Below, piece after piece: positions 33,718 to 46,210 of a DNA stretch of 64,000 bases; positions within the stretch are counted from its first letter, which is position 1, and every line of letters starts with the position of its first letter. Location: NCBI GenBank assembly GCA_012274445.1, contig JAAROD010000090.1, positions 930,001 to 994,000 on the forward strand. Direction: 5' to 3'. The position numbers and the translations under genes are program-made. Below the pieces are notes generated by a model. It was not told where the DNA came from and ran no database searches. It saw only the letters and a list, made by a program, of their open reading frames with translations. The DNA is from Sclerotiophoma versabilis. Lineage: Eukaryota; Ascomycota; Dothideomycetes; Pleosporales; Didymellaceae.

Positions 33718-36027
33718 CTAGTACGCCCGTGCGTTCTCCTGCCGTGCTCGGGCATCCTCTTGCCGGTCCCGCTGTTCCCGCTGGTACCGGCGCTCTTCTT
33801 CTTGCCGTCTGGCCTTCTTTTCGCGTTCCAGCCGGATCTTGTGCGCCTCTGTGCCGTCGTCCATGAGCGACTCCTTGAACCAAGGGTGTTGTAAGGCTTC
33901 CTTGGCGGTGATGCGCTTCTTGGGATCGTACACGAATATGCGTCTGAGAAGGTCGAGGAACTGCTTGTTAAAGTCTGTGTGGCCCGGTATTGTTTCCTGC
34001 ACATGTCAGTCTAAGCAAGGAACAGTAACGGCAAGACATACGTGGAGCTTCTTCATCGCCTTGACATACTTCTTCGACGCCTTATTAATGTCGTTGTTAG
34101 GGTAGTCGAGTTTGTAGTTCTTGAAGTATCGTGCGGCACTGAGATTGTCAGTCGGTTGGACTTGATTGCGTTGACGGTGACTTACGAGTTGGCCGAGTTG
34201 CGAGAGTTTGTGCGGTCTTGCTTGTAGACAGCCCTAACAATGTCTCGATCAATCTTGCCACCACACACAGCCTCCATCATAGCCAGATGCTCGAGGTTAT
34301 CGTGCGTCTGGAAGAGGGCGTCACCAGTGAAGAACTCGACAAGAATACACCCTATGCTCCAGATGTCGCAAGGGAAACTCCAACCAAGATTCAGAATGAT
34401 CTCTGGTGCGCGGTAATGCCGTGTCGAGACAACCGAAGAGTGGTACTCGTCATTGAAGGTCGCTGATCCAAAGTCGATGAGTCGAATCTCCGGGTCAAGG
34501 AGGACCTTGCGGTGTCTCGCCGTGCGGTTGACGGTTGTGGACGACGATGGCACTGTGCGGTTGTACGTGAATGTTTGGTAGGCATTCTGCACTAAGAGGA
34601 TGTTCTCAGGCTTGAGATCGGTGTGGATAAGGTTCAAGTCGTGCAGGAAGGCGACACTGGTAAAGAGCTGCTTGGCGAACTTTTGAATGTGTGAACTCGG
34701 AAAGGGCACGAAGCTGTTGCTCTTGAGGAAGTCGAAGACGCTCTGGCCGTACAGGTCGGTGACGATGCAAATGTGGTTGCGGAAGTCGAAGCAGTCGCGC
34801 AGGTGGATGCATCGGTTGATGTTGTGCTTGTCGTTGGATGCCAGGGTGGAGAGCACGCGCAACTCGATGCGGCTGGCATCGCGGTATTTTGGTACGGAGC
34901 GGATGACCTTGATGGCGCACTTGGTGCCCTTCTTACGGTCCCAGGCTTCGACAACCTTGCCAAAGGTTCCCTGGCCCAAGAGCTTCAAGATTTGGTCTGG
35001 GCGTGTGTTAGCGCAGCGGGGGTAGCAAGAGTTGGCGGGTGCATACATCGCTCTGTGAGGTCGGCCTCTGGTACGACAATGTAGTGGCCGTCCTCATCGT
35101 CGACCTTCTGGTCCTTGTAGTTGGACTTCTGTAGCCAGTCAGCACACGAGCCAATCACGTGGAGGGCTGGACCCTTACATCTGTAACCACCTGGACGTAG
35201 ACATCCTTGGCCTTGATGACGGGGTTGGGCGGCGGCTGGTACAGGGCGAAGGGGTCGCGGTCGTCAAGGTCCCGTCTCTTGGCCTGGTTGGCCTCGTCCT
35301 GGGCGGCGGCACGTGTCCGTTTCCTCTTCTGGCCAACGACCGTGTTCTCGAGCGGCGAGATGTGGTGGCTGCTGCTGGCCTGCGAGCCTAGCGAGGTGGC
35401 AGCGGTTGTGTTGAGGGCCGAGGTAGTCCTGTCTGTGGAGAGGGAGTGGTTGGGCGAGTCGTAGTAGGGCGTCTGGGTGGTCGAGTACGAGGTGTGCTGG
35501 TTGTAGACGGGGTCGTAGGCCGTGGTGCCGGCAGTCGTCTTGCGCTTCTTGTCGGCGTGGCGGGCGGAGGCGGCGGTGGCAGTCCGCTGGAGGGCAGGCT
35601 GTCGGGGCGGCGCAGGCTCATCGGCGGCGGCGGCGGCGTCGTCGTCGTCGTCGTCAATGACAATGATCTCCTTGGGCAGGCCGTTCTTGTAGAAGTCGGC
35701 CCAGTCGGTGGGGCGTCGCGTCTGCGTGTCCGTGTCGCTGCCGGCGGCGCCCATGTCGGCGGGCGGGGGCTGGGCGAGCGGCGGCAGCTGGTGTGGGTGC
35801 GGGTATCTGCTGTGGGTGCTGTGGGTGCTCGCGGTGCGGCGGAGGTCTGGGCCAGAGGCAGGATTCGAGGCGCCGCTAGCGTAGCCGCTGTACATGGAAT
35901 TGCCTATTCGCGCGGAGCCGTTTGCGAGCTGGCTGGCATTGGGCAGGCTGGGCTGGTATGTCTGGTGGTGGGGATAGAACTGGTGATGGGGCGGGAGCGT
36001 GGCCGTGGCAGTCGAGGGCGTCGACAT
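33718..36027 (-). CDS. LKH1: LAMMER (CLK/Lkh1/Kns1) dual-specificity protein kinase
   Basis: About 705 residues from exons 36027-35179, 35128-35047, 34996-34186, 34138-34042 and 33996-33718; introns are 45-50 nt. The N-terminal 280 residues are low-complexity (His/Pro/Gln, acidic Asp run followed by Ala). The kinase domain starts at about 310: LLGQGTFGKV, the invariant Lys in CAIKV, HTDLKPEN, DFGSATF, an APE equivalent in YRAPEI, and the family-defining EHLAMMEAVCG. A conserved DPKKRITAKEALQHPWF end precedes a charged C-terminal tail rich in Arg and Glu. LAMMER kinases phosphorylate SR-type splicing factors and regulate growth and adhesion. The ATG at 36027 was chosen because MSTPSTATATLPP fits related proteins; the open frame continues upstream without ATG. 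Confidence 0.93.
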
Positions 36028-36230
36028 GGCGGAGGTGCTGCGCGGCGGGCGTGGGCCTGGGGTGGAAACGCTACTGCGCTCGCCGGAGGCGCTCGACGGC
36101 GGCGCTATGTCACGGCCTCGTGTGCAGCGCCGACGCAGTGCAGAGGGCGCGGGCTGCGGGCTGTCGTCGCGGCGCGGGCTCCGCTGTCGCACGCAGTCCC
36201 AGCCAGTCGTCGCGGCCGTCCAGGCGTGCA

Positions 36231-36275
36231 GAGGCAGCGGCAGCGGCAGCGGCAGAGGCGAGGCAGAGGCAGCGG
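36231..36275. repeat. GGCAGC-type hexamer microsatellite
   Basis: Imperfect repeats of GGCAGC with GAGGCA interruptions upstream of the LAMMER kinase start. Confidence 0.7.
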
Positions 36276-36560
36276 ACGGGGAGAGGGAGCGTCGTCGGGC
36301 GGCGGCTCGCTGGCGGACGGCGGGCGGGGCGGGGCAGGGCGAGGTGGTGCGGGCGGTGCAGGCGGTGCTGGGAGGACTCTCGCTCGAGATGGCGCGCTGT
36401 TCTCATGCCAGAGCGGGTGGGCACGTCGTTGGCAGCACAGGCGAGGTTTCCACAATCGTCGCTCACGCTCAACGCTCGGCTCGGCTGGTCAGTGCGGCGC
36501 AGCGCCTTGGGCGATCCGCGTCATTCGTCGACCAGAGGCGCGCCGAAAATCGTGCCTGCC

Positions 36561-36592
36561 GCCTGCCCGCCTGCCCGCCTGCCCGCCTGCCC
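36561..36592. repeat. Four perfect 8-bp tandem repeats (GCCTGCCC)
   Basis: GCCTGCCC occurs four times in a row, with a seven-base partial unit just before it. It lies in the GC-rich leader/promoter of the LAMMER kinase gene. Confidence 0.85.
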
Positions 36593-37973
36593 ACCGGCCT
36601 GCTCTGCGTTTTTCCGCGCAGAAGACCTGCTGCTCGACGCTGCTGCTCGACGCACAGAGTGAGGCGGGCCCCAGCAGAGCCGACCGCCGCACCCTCGCTG
36701 CCCGGGGCCGTCCATCAACGCAATCTCGGCGACAGGCCTTCTCCTCCCCCTTCTGCCGCTGCTCGACGCACCAACTACCCCACCGCTTGCAAGCTGCACC
36801 ATTTTGCACTGCGCGCATTCTCCGCTTGCTTCTCCACTCCCTCACCTTGCTTGCCCACTCCACCGTGATGCCCAGCTCGTTAGCTTCTCAGCCGTTGCCG
36901 CCTGTGTTGCGCACTCAGCAACCTTGGGTCCGCCAAGCACCCCTAATCTCTGCAGCAACAACAACAACTCATCTTCTGCAATATCGTGTCAATTCACACC
37001 CTGCAACACCAATTCATCCTCTACAACCACGCTGTCCAGAGCCAGTTACTGACCCCCCGTCCCAACACGTCGCCTTCACCGTGCAGCTCCTGGTCAGCCG
37101 CCACGCTCGATTCGGCCTTGTCGTTGATGGTCAGATGCATGGACCACCTCCATCAGCCTCCATGTCGCAGCAAGACCCAAACCGAGTCCTTCACACGCCT
37201 AATGTCCAGGAGTAAAGGGGCACGTTGCACATAAATTGCCACCTGTAACATTTGTTTGACTCAACTGTAGCAGTCACGTGCATGCTCTATTGCCGGCCCT
37301 TGTTCTGGTGAAGTTGCTAGTCGTAGACATTCATCTGACCTCCGCACGCTTCACAGAACGAGGTGACAAGGAAAGCTAGCTATCGACGCGCATTCGACGC
37401 CCAAAGACCTGCTTACGCACATTTTTCCACTCATCCGTTTTCTTTCACACACACAAGTGCACTGCTGCTCACGGCTGTCGACATCACCCTACAGCAGCTC
37501 GGCGTGCTGTTCGCGGAAGACCGTTGGCTATCGCCTCACATATCTCCACCAATGACGTTGCCCCCTCAGCTTTCGACACCACAAAACCGCGTGCCCCCAG
37601 GACTCTGATCGAGCATGGAATATTCGGCGCCTTTCAAACAGCTAGCACACGACGCTCGAGTCGATCCGCCAGAGTGTGAAAATCTGCATGTGTAGACTTG
37701 CGTTAGATGTTGCAGAATTACTCTACCGGAACAATCAATCACCCTACAAGGCAGAATGCTGTACAAATTTAGCCCTGAAAATGTGGGCTTCGGATACCTT
37801 TTTTCTTCTTTTCTTTTGATACCTCTACCCAGTGATAAGCGAACAGAAATTCAGACAGCCAGCCCAGTTATTGTTGCCCGCAGATCCATGCTCATTACCA
37901 ATGATAGAACCGAAGAGAGAGCTTTCATAAGTCGTAAGTCGTCGAAGGTCGTTGGTGCACAGAGTGAAAACGC

Positions 37974-39718
37974 TCAGGGAGTCGAAGGGGTCGGGAGAAC
38001 AACAAGGGTCTTGAAGTAGTCCTCTACGAGCCGGCCGACGCGGTCGACAATGGCATCGACGTCGGCGTTGGTGATGTTGTACGCAGGGGAGATGATGATA
38101 TGGTCGCCGTTTACGCCGTCTACAGTGCCCATTCCGGGGTAGACATGGACTTCGTACGGAGGAGCGAGACCTGATGGATGTGAGCGTAGTCCTCAGCAGA
38201 ATATCAGTGGATTTTTACCTTTCTCGTACATCGTCCAGTTCACTTTCATTTCTGCTGGAAAAGGCTCCATGGTCTGCTTGTTCTTGACAAACTCAATCTG
38301 CACCTGGTCAGCGCTATGGCCGTGAAAGTCATTGTTTGGTCAGCACTTACACCCCAAAACAGTCCCGCACCGCGAATATCGCCAACATTCGGATGACTGC
38401 CCAGGCGCTTCTTGAGCATCCTCGACAACCTAGCGCCCTTGTCTTTGACGTTCTGCAGCAAGTGTTCTTCTTGTATGATTTTCTGCACCTCGAGACCAGC
38501 TGCGCATGCGAGAGGGTAGTTCTGGAAGGTGTGGCCGTGGCTGAAAGCGCCAGAGCCTGGACCGAACTCAAAGGCATCGCTTACTTTGGGGCTGACGAGC
38601 ATCGCCGATATCTGCTGAAACCCACCGGCAAGACCTTTGCCGGTGGTCTGAATGTCCGGTGCAACGCCTTCCTTCTGCCATGCGTGAATCACTCCAGTCC
38701 GGCCCATCCCGCACATAACCTCGTCGAAGATGAGCAGAACTCCGTACCGGTCGCAGACTTCTCTCATCGCTGCAAGGTAGCCCTTCTCAGCGGGAACACA
38801 GCCAAGTGCCTGTTTATTAAGTCAGTAAAAGTGGCTCTTGAATGCTGCTACACCACCATATTGCATCTCGTTCGATTCAATCTCTTTCATAACTCTCCTT
38901 TTCGTCGCTCCCGAGAAGTTCAGACTTACAGCTCCGACAACTGGCTCACATATGAACGCAGCCACATTCTTAGGACCCAGCTCCTTGATCTTTTGCTCCA
39001 GCTCATTCTTGAGGCGCACAACGTACTCAACCACTGACTCCCCCGTTCGGAGACTTCGGTAAGAATAACAGGGCGAGATGTGATGTGTGTTGTGAGGCAG
39101 GACGCGTTCGTACAGCTCTCGTCGGGCTTTGTGCCCGCCCATATCAAGAGCACCGAGGGTAGTTCCATGATACGAACGGTCTCGGGCAATAAATAGGGTA
39201 CGACTTGGCTCCGGGTTCGCTTTCTCTGTGGCGTGATACTGTAATGCAACCTTGTATGCTGCCTCGTTGGCCTCAGTCCCTTGCATCCATGTCAGTCGGG
39301 GTCCGTTCAATACTTCGGTGCTCTACCTACCTGAGGAGTAGAAGACAGCTTTGCTCATCTTTCCGTCCGTCGAAGTGATCAAGAAGCGTGCGAATTCTTC
39401 TGTGACTTCCGTGTCAAACATCATGGAAGACACGTACGGAGTACCACTGTCGAGCGTCTTCATTATGGCCTGCTTGACGCGGACATTGATATGTCCAATG
39501 CAGCTCACGGCAGCACCTCCAGAAGCATCAAGCACGTTCCAGCCGTTTTCGAGATGGAGTGTCTGCGCTGACGCGCTTTTGATACGATAGGGTGTGCTCC
39601 TCACACTGCGATTAAAGAGATACGACCTAGTAGGAACGGTAGTCGGTTTCGAACTGCGACGAGCCAAGACCCGTTGCGGTTTGCGTATAGCGGAGGGTAC
39701 CATAGTGACAGATGGCAT
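37974..39718 (-). CDS. Class III PLP-dependent aminotransferase
   Basis: About 492-residue aminotransferase of the omega-amino-acid/ornithine/DAPA type. Exons 39718-39331, 39279-38930, 38809-38351, 38303-38219 and 38170-37974 join in phase; intron 2 is 120 nt, the others 47-51. Landmarks: LDASGGAAVSCIGH, SSGTEANEAA (PLP phosphate binding, split by intron 1), YHGTTLGAL, the cofactor Asp in IFDEVMCGMGRTG, and the PLP Lys in TTGKGLAGG. The C-terminal small domain (DGVNGDHIIISPAYNIT) is complete. The first 35 or so residues are basic and lack acids, which suggests mitochondrial import. The ATG at 39718 was preferred; a second lies five codons in. The substrate is not predictable from sequence alone. 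Confidence 0.92.
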
Positions 39719-41635
39719 ATTGACGTGCGTAAGAGGAGAGTGTTTAGCGCAAAGTGAATGATGGGCAGCTGGCAATCCTTGTATGTATGTCTTCGGTGGG
39801 TTCTTCAAACGAAGTAAGATATGTGTAGTGAATAGCGAAAGGACTGGGCTTACTGTTACCTTTATACTGTGCTGTGGCTAATTGTAGGAGCGGAAAGTAA
39901 TGTGATGGAGCAGGTGCCCTGCGATAAGACCCCTTTCGGTAAACGTGAGAGCACTACCAGACTCTGGCTCTCGGCACCCCGTGCTTCCCTCTTCGGACCG
40001 TCCGGAGCGTGCAGATCTGTAACCTCACTGCTCTGGGCCACGATCTTGTTGCGTAGGTGCCTTTCAACCCACGCGAGATTTGTAAATTGAAACAATTGCG
40101 GTGTAGAAGGCAAACAGAATTGGGTAAGCCTGACAATAGAGGCTGACTCAGGAGACTGTGAAAGAGTCCAATCGGATCTATTGATTCTTGGGACTTTCCG
40201 CTTCCGATGCTGTCGGTACACGTTTTTAAGTTGGAATGTATGATCATTAAATCCAGCGGGACAGATGCCGGATCTACGGAAAGCAAGCCACCATGCGGTG
40301 TCATGCATGTAAGATTGCTTACAGTTAGCGGCAAACAGCTGCATGCTGTGACCGACTGGGCTTGATCGGAGTATATTTGAACGTTGGTCATCCCTATCAC
40401 GACCCTCCCATGGGGATCATACTAGACGAAAATTTGGACAGGGGCCAATACCCGGCCCCTGCAGACCGGGTACACTACATGCTCTGCACCATGGGCGCAT
40501 GTCATGTCGAACATAGCGGTTGTTGGAGCTACCAAGCTGCGTGCATAGGTTCCTGAGACTTTCGAGTCAACTCTAGCCGAGAATTTGCAGTAAGGAGTGA
40601 TTCGAAGCCTTGGATCGAACACCGGATTGTTTCTGGGAGCAATATGGGCAGATGACCTGCTAGACCTGGTGTGATTGACACAGACTGACCGCTTGTTGGC
40701 TTGCCATAAGGGCAATCGAATCGTTGCGGCACGGAGGCGACCGTGAGCAGCTAGTGGTGCTTGCGTTGGCATCTTTGGACGGAACTCCGAGTATGCCTTG
40801 ACCGTCTGCTCCTTAGTAGCGTAAGGGTAGTCACTAATGCTGCTCGAGGCAACAAAGAACCACTAGGGCGGTGGGACGAAAACGGAGTGCTCTCACATCT
40901 GGATAACGACTTCCGGGTGTCTCGTGTCATCCTTCTTGAGCCTCTGATCACTTGCAGAGATGGCGTGCAGTAGGCGAAGATTCGCTACGCTCTCACCAGG
41001 CAAAGCAACGACGTAGCTGGTCGAGGCATCTTCAGTGGTGTCACCGTATGCGCTGACTACTTACCGGTGACCATGCATGCAAGAAGCCTCATGGCACCCG
41101 TGTGAAGGACGAAACACGAAGGCGACGTCCACAGCCACATGGACTCGTTCATGGCCCGTCCGATGGGGAGGAGAACAAAGCCAATGAGCAGTCATGGGTC
41201 GCGCTGGGCATGGGGAGGGATAGAAGCACGGGGCGATGGCGCGCCGTGGCTGCATGGGCTATGGTCGAGGACATTGAGATAGCCGCGCTGCAGGAGAGCA
41301 CGATCATTGGGAGCGGTGAACAAGCGAGAGCCCAAGGCTGAACGGCGATGAATGAGGTGGACGACTGCCGTTCCGAACGTTGATCGCTCGGGCCGTGTTG
41401 TGGGCTTGGCAAGTCCCGAGCCGACGTCCAAACTTCTTTCCCAACTCCCACGTCGCAGCTTCCCCGCCAAGCACCAGAACTTCCCCACATCAGCAAACTA
41501 GCACCGACGCCCGCAACTGCCACACTACCCGTAAACAAGACCGGCCACGGCACGAGATTGAGTAGCTACTGCGTCCACGGAGCAATTGGCCATACCGACT
41601 GACCACAGCAGGGTCAACCTCGCACATTGCACACC
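39719..41635. other. Intergenic
   Basis: About 1.9 kb separating two divergent genes (aminotransferase and SEC65). Both promoters must lie here. Frames around 39862-40400 and 41060-41560 show no domains or intron support. Confidence 0.45.
40439..40461. repeat. Perfect 8-bp inverted repeat with 7-nt loop
   Basis: CAGGGGCC, loop AATACCC, GGCCCCTG. A stable GC-rich stem-loop at DNA or RNA level, but it lies in an intergenic region with no associated gene. Confidence 0.6.
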
Positions 41636-42400
41636 ATGAACCCCCGCATAGAGGAAGTCAGCGAGTCGGACAGTGACCCCTCCGAGATGGACATTGACGA
41701 CATGAACGAGCTGCTCGCTGCGCGAAAGGTCGACGAGGTCATCTCGGCGCGCAACGTTCCCGCCTCCGCCCTCCACCAAGACCCACAGGAGATGCTCCAG
41801 CCACAAGGGCCAAACGTCAAGACCTCGGCAGACCGCGAGAAGTCGAAACACTACCAGTGCTTATATCCCGTATACTTCGACAGGTCGAAGACAAGGGCAG
41901 AGGGGCGACGTGTCGGACAGGAGCTGGCCGTCGAGAACCCTCTGGCGCGAGAAATGGCCGATGCTGCTGCATACCTAGGCTTGAACACCGTCTTCGAGCC
42001 AGACAAAACCCACCCCAAAGACTGGGCGAACCCCGGAAGAGTACGAGTCCTGCTGAAGAAGGACGGCAAACTGACCGACCCGGACATCAACAACAAGCAC
42101 CATCTGTACATTCTCATTGCACAATACCTGAAGCAGCACCCGACACAAAAGAACACTCCCTTCAGATTACCCATTCACGGCATGCCCATACCGAAGGAGA
42201 TGCCAGAGCCTGCGATTCCCAAGGGTTGGAAGCTGAACAAGATCCTGCCACTCCACTCCCCCGCTATCACAGGTGGCGGAGTCTCTGACAACTTCCTGCA
42301 AGATATGATGGCAGAGATGCAGGGCCAGATTGGGGGACCTGAAAGCGGCGCAAGCAGTGGGACCGAGAGCAAGAAGAAGAAGGACAAGAAGAAGAAATGA
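41636..42400 (+). CDS. SEC65: Signal recognition particle subunit SRP19 (Sec65)
   Basis: Single-exon, 254-residue protein that binds SRP RNA and helps assemble SRP54 in the co-translational targeting particle. The SRP19 fold spans about 78-190: KHYQCLYPVYFDRSKTRAEGRR (RNA-contacting), then ENPLAREMADAAAYLG and the basic loop GRVRVLLKKDG. The N-terminal 70 residues are acidic and Ser-rich; the C-terminus ends in a Lys-rich tail (KKKKDKKKK), as in fungal Sec65. The ATG at 41636 has a good context (CACCATGA), and an in-frame TTG codon just upstream was not used. Confidence 0.94.
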   Translation: MNPRIEEVSESDSDPSEMDIDDMNELLAARKVDEVISARNVPASALHQDPQEMLQPQGPNVKTSADREKSKHYQCLYPVYFDRSKTRAEGRRVGQELAVENPLAREMADAAAYLGLNTVFEPDKTHPKDWANPGRVRVLLKKDGKLTDPDINNKHHLYILIAQYLKQHPTQKNTPFRLPIHGMPIPKEMPEPAIPKGWKLNKILPLHSPAITGGGVSDNFLQDMMAEMQGQIGGPESGASSGTESKKKKDKKKK

Positions 42401-44866
42401 AGGGATGCACAGTTACATGCAGAGCAATACCAGCAGACCTATGTGCTAGCACGATCTGCCATGTTCGACATCAGACCACGGTCCATGATCTGCGCATACA
42501 GGACAGTGCAACCTGACGCTGTATCGACAGCCTTTTACACAGCATGTGGCATAACAATGCTCGCTATACAAGAACGACAGAGGCACAGAGAAGCATGTAC
42601 CATACAAACTCAACGCATGATCTCGCCGAACATTCCGTTTCTATTCCTATTCTTACATTCTGCTCCTGTGACCGCCTCCAAATTTTCTCGCATTTCGCTA
42701 CCTTGAAGCCTGCATGTCGCAGTCCATCCTTCATGGTATCGCTAAGGACTACGCAGCTACAAGTTGTTGCACATCTATCCGAGCGAGACCGATTACTCAA
42801 ACCATCAAACTCGTCCTTTGCCTTTCGTATCAATGAGCACTATGCTTCTGGGCTTTTTGAGGCTGAAAAAGGCAAATTAAGGCTATACATATCTCACTCC
42901 CTCTCACGTCCGGCTTCTACTCGTTCCCGACATTACGGTTCGCACGGCACCCGAGGCGTTAAACGCGCCTGATTGCCCTGCAAGCCACCAATATCGCTCA
43001 TGCACAGCACTTACTCAAGTAAGTGCAGACAACATCACCACGTGGCATTAGCGTCTCTACCCAGATCCCCGCCTTCACTTACGAATTTGAAGAACTGGAT
43101 CCGCGACCGCCAACCTCTTCACCATGGCCAGAATTCCCGGCCCGAGTATCAATGTTCAAGGCCCACGGTTGCTGCGGCCCACTCGCATCAGGAGACATAC
43201 CCCGGGCCCCTACTAAGCGAAGATCTTCTCGGCACTGGTATCTTATTCGACGGTCACTTCTTCGCCTGCAGCTTGTACTACGCTCTGATTGAACCGTCAC
43301 TTTTCTGTCATGCAATATCGCCGCTACTATGCCGTGGAGAACCCACGCTTAAGCACTGGGGAAGGGGTGCTTACGCCTCGACCAGGATAAACGGCCTGGG
43401 TTCCTCTTCGGATCCCACATGATTTCTAGGCAGGTGCGTCAGCGTTAAGAGCAAGGGAGGAGTACACTTTACCAGCACAAGTACAAAGTGGATATCGCCG
43501 CCACTGGGAGTCGCGCAAGGCCGACCCTGGACCATGACTCTGGGCCCTATCCTGAGACCAAGCCACCACGGGCAGTCCGAAACGATGCTTCCAGCTGATC
43601 AGGGTGTATTCTGGCGGTGTACCTGCCAAGAGCATTCCGGGCAAGAGGCACACTTTCCCAGGCGAGAAGTAAATCCGACGGTCTACTCTGAGGTATCGAC
43701 ATTGCAACAACGGGCTAGTAGCGGTGTACAACAACGGCCTTGCATACTCCAGAGAAGACGCGAGCCTTACTCGCCCTTTTTGCTTTCTTCTGTAACATAT
43801 TGTGATCTCCACGATGTCTAGAGCTGCGTGTCAAACACCGTCCAGCAGGCTGGCAGGTTGGGTCCATGGCTCAGCAATGCTTTTGCAGTCCTTGGCTGAT
43901 CCATCAGACTGCATTGCCTTGTCAAAAAGCTCTTATTCGCTGCATGGGAGCATGGGAACATGGGAGCACTGTGGTATGGGGTCACTGCGACGTCGTTCGA
44001 CATCATGTAGCAACTTACCATGCCTCGATTATGTACATCAAGCAGCATCGCAGCCAGACACTGCATGACCCGTTGCGCTGTTCGGAAAACATTCAGTCAA
44101 TCGCCTGCAAGCATTCACGACTCGACATTGCACGAGCGAGATGCCGTGTAACCACATCTCCAAAAGTCGTCCAACGGCCCCAACTCCGGCACTGCACGTC
44201 AGCATCCACTGCGTCTGCGTCTGCATCTGCATCGTCGCACGACATGCACAGCATGCGAACAGCACGTTCCATCGTCCTTCTAGCCGAGCAAACTAGCCGA
44301 TGTCGAACCAATAAACCAGACACCCGGTTCACGTCACACAGCATGTGGCAGAAAGGCAAATGGACAGAAAAGGTAGGATTCATCATCGTGTGCATCAACC
44401 AAGGACTAGAGACTAAGCTCCCGTGTTGCGCTATCGTCGGGACATCCCCCGCGCTACAAGGAATGCGTTCGGCATGCCGAAGGAAGTAGGGGCAAGAAGA
44501 GTGTGTAGTGAGAATTGAGATGCCGCAGCAATCGGCCCTTCTTCACCGTCAGTTTGTCCTCGATAGGCGTCCAGGCGGCAATTCGCCCTGTTATGACATG
44601 CATATGCTTGGCAGATAAGTTACTCAGTTTTGTAAGTGAAGTAGTAAGCAAAGAGTGCTCAGTGGTGATTTTTCAACTTCAATCTAGCTCACATTTGACC
44701 AATAGACGTAGCGAAAATAATGTATTGTAAGCAAGATTAGGTAGGATTTGATGTAATCTAGCTAATAGACCTGTTCCGCGTCATTTCGCCCCACTCATTA
44801 CACCTATGCGTTAAGTACGCCGGATCTACTGGGCCTGACAATCCTACCGAGGTGATTTCCTCAGGC
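42401..44866. other. Intergenic between convergent genes
   Basis: About 2.5 kb between SEC65 and the aspartic protease. Several frames of 90-200 codons exist on both strands, none with a family motif, signal peptide or convincing intron. A short CTGCGT/CTGCAT hexamer run is visible at about 44210-44234. No mobile element signature. Confidence 0.45.
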
Positions 44867-46210
44867 TTAGATGCCGGCCTGCTGGGCGAAACCGAGGCGA
44901 GGAGAGCCTGTGGAGAGGTCGTGGATAACGTACTTGCTCTTGAGGAAGATATCGCCGAAGATGCTGAAGCCGAGGCCCTGGTTGGTCTGCATGCCGCCAA
45001 GGCAGGTGCTGGGGTCATCCATGGTGGGAGAGTAGTTGATGTACTGTCCGGGCACGGTCTGAAGGACGCCACCAACGACGATGGAGAAGTCGGGGAGAGT
45101 GGCATCGCAGGGGAAGATGTAGCCACCCTCATTGTCGTCCTCAGAAGCACCGTCGACCTGGGAGTAGTAGTCGTCTGCGATGTCCTGGTCGACGAGCATC
45201 AGTGTTGTGCCGGTGTCGACGATGCCGCTGATGGAGGACCTGACGGTACTGCCACCGCCGATCGAGTAGCCGGAGGCGGAGAAGCCCCAGAAACCCTGGC
45301 TGTTGTCGACGGGGACGTAAGTGATAGGACCGGTGTACTTGGAAGAGTCGATGAAGCCAAAGTCGTAGACACCGGCGGCGTGGTACTTGAGGTTAGCAGC
45401 GAAGAGCGGCTTAGCTAGAGAGGACTTGACTGTGTCGAAGAAAGTCGTCTGGGCAACAGGCGAGACAGTGTTGATCGAACTGAAAGCAAGGCCAAGAAGA
45501 CCGTCAGTTTGCTTGTCGGAGAGGAATTCTCCTGAGGCGGTTGTAGCAGCCTCGACGGCCTGGGAGGCAGCAGACACGCCAGCAACGGTGACCTTATCAG
45601 TGTAGACCTTGCCTTTGGCGCTGGAACCATCACCATATGAAATGGACCACGTGTAGCCGCTCTTGGCCTTGGATGGCACGACCGGGTAGGACCTGCGGCC
45701 AGAAAGCTGGGAAGCTGGTTGGAGAGAGGAGAAAACCCAACTATGCGATTGTTAGCATTGGTCCAAAGCTGAGAAATGTACGCTTTTGCTTACAGATCGG
45801 AAGAACCGGTGTCGAAATCAAGGTTGAGAGTGGTGGTACCGACGGTGACCGGGCAGAGGTAGGATTCATCGTATTGGTCCTTGGGGTTGGCGGCCTCAGC
45901 GCCAGTAGCGGCGGCGGCAGCAGCAGCAGCAGCGGGAGTCTTACAAATTTTAGTGTTTGCTCTGTTGCGGTATTCATGTCATGTGTATGCTTACGTCCAC
46001 CTTGGCACGTGCTTCAGCAGCGGCCTGGATGTGCTCAGGAACGGCCTTGCCGTGCCTGCGCAGCGCCTTTGCAATCTGGGCTGGACCGTTCTTCAGGTAG
46101 ACACTGTGCTTGACCTGTTCAACAGAGAACGCATCACGCTTCTGGACAGGAGTCGCAGCAACAGCGCTGGTCAGGGCAAGAGCCGCAGTGAGGTAAGCGA
46201 TGGAAGGCAT
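44867..46210 (-). CDS. Secreted pepsin-type aspartic protease (aspergillopepsin-like, A1)
   Basis: Extracellular acid endopeptidase of about 411 residues. Exons 46210-45995, 45939-45794 and 45740-44867 join in phase across introns of 55 and 53 nt. A signal peptide covers about residues 1-19. A propeptide follows with a dibasic KR near 25, and a run of eight alanines encoded by a GCT/GCC repeat directly after intron 1. Both catalytic aspartates are present: FDTGSSD (split by intron 2) and IVDTGTT; the flap Tyr is in SYGDGSSAKG. The C-terminal IFGDIFLKSKYVIHD is the typical pepsin end. Likely pH-regulated and involved in nutrition or host tissue attack (family knowledge, not seen here). Confidence 0.95.

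Larger units (their letters stand above)
36028..37973. other. Long intergenic / 5' leader region of the LAMMER kinase gene
   Basis: Nearly 2 kb between the LAMMER kinase start and the end of the aminotransferase. The first 900 bp are strongly GC-rich with several simple repeats, then the sequence becomes pyrimidine-rich (CT-runs on the plus strand). Long open frames antisense and sense here come from composition. No protein family recognised. Confidence 0.5.

Noticed and set aside
34630..34642. tRNA B-box-like sequence GTTCAAGTC
   Set aside because: It lies in a coding exon of the LAMMER kinase and has no A-box or acceptor stem partner.
35446..37215. Very long plus-strand open frame (589 codons) opposite the LAMMER kinase and its leader
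   Set aside because: It is antisense to a well-supported kinase exon, is composed of Arg/Gly/Ala-rich low-complexity sequence and arises from the GC-rich, skewed composition. No domain.
39719..39808. Upstream extension of the aminotransferase to a TTG codon
   Set aside because: Nuclear fungal genes rarely use TTG; the ATG at 39718 gives a sensible mitochondrial-type N-terminus.
44852..45418. 188-codon plus-strand open frame
   Set aside because: Exactly antisense to the aspartic protease's last exon; a codon-bias shadow.
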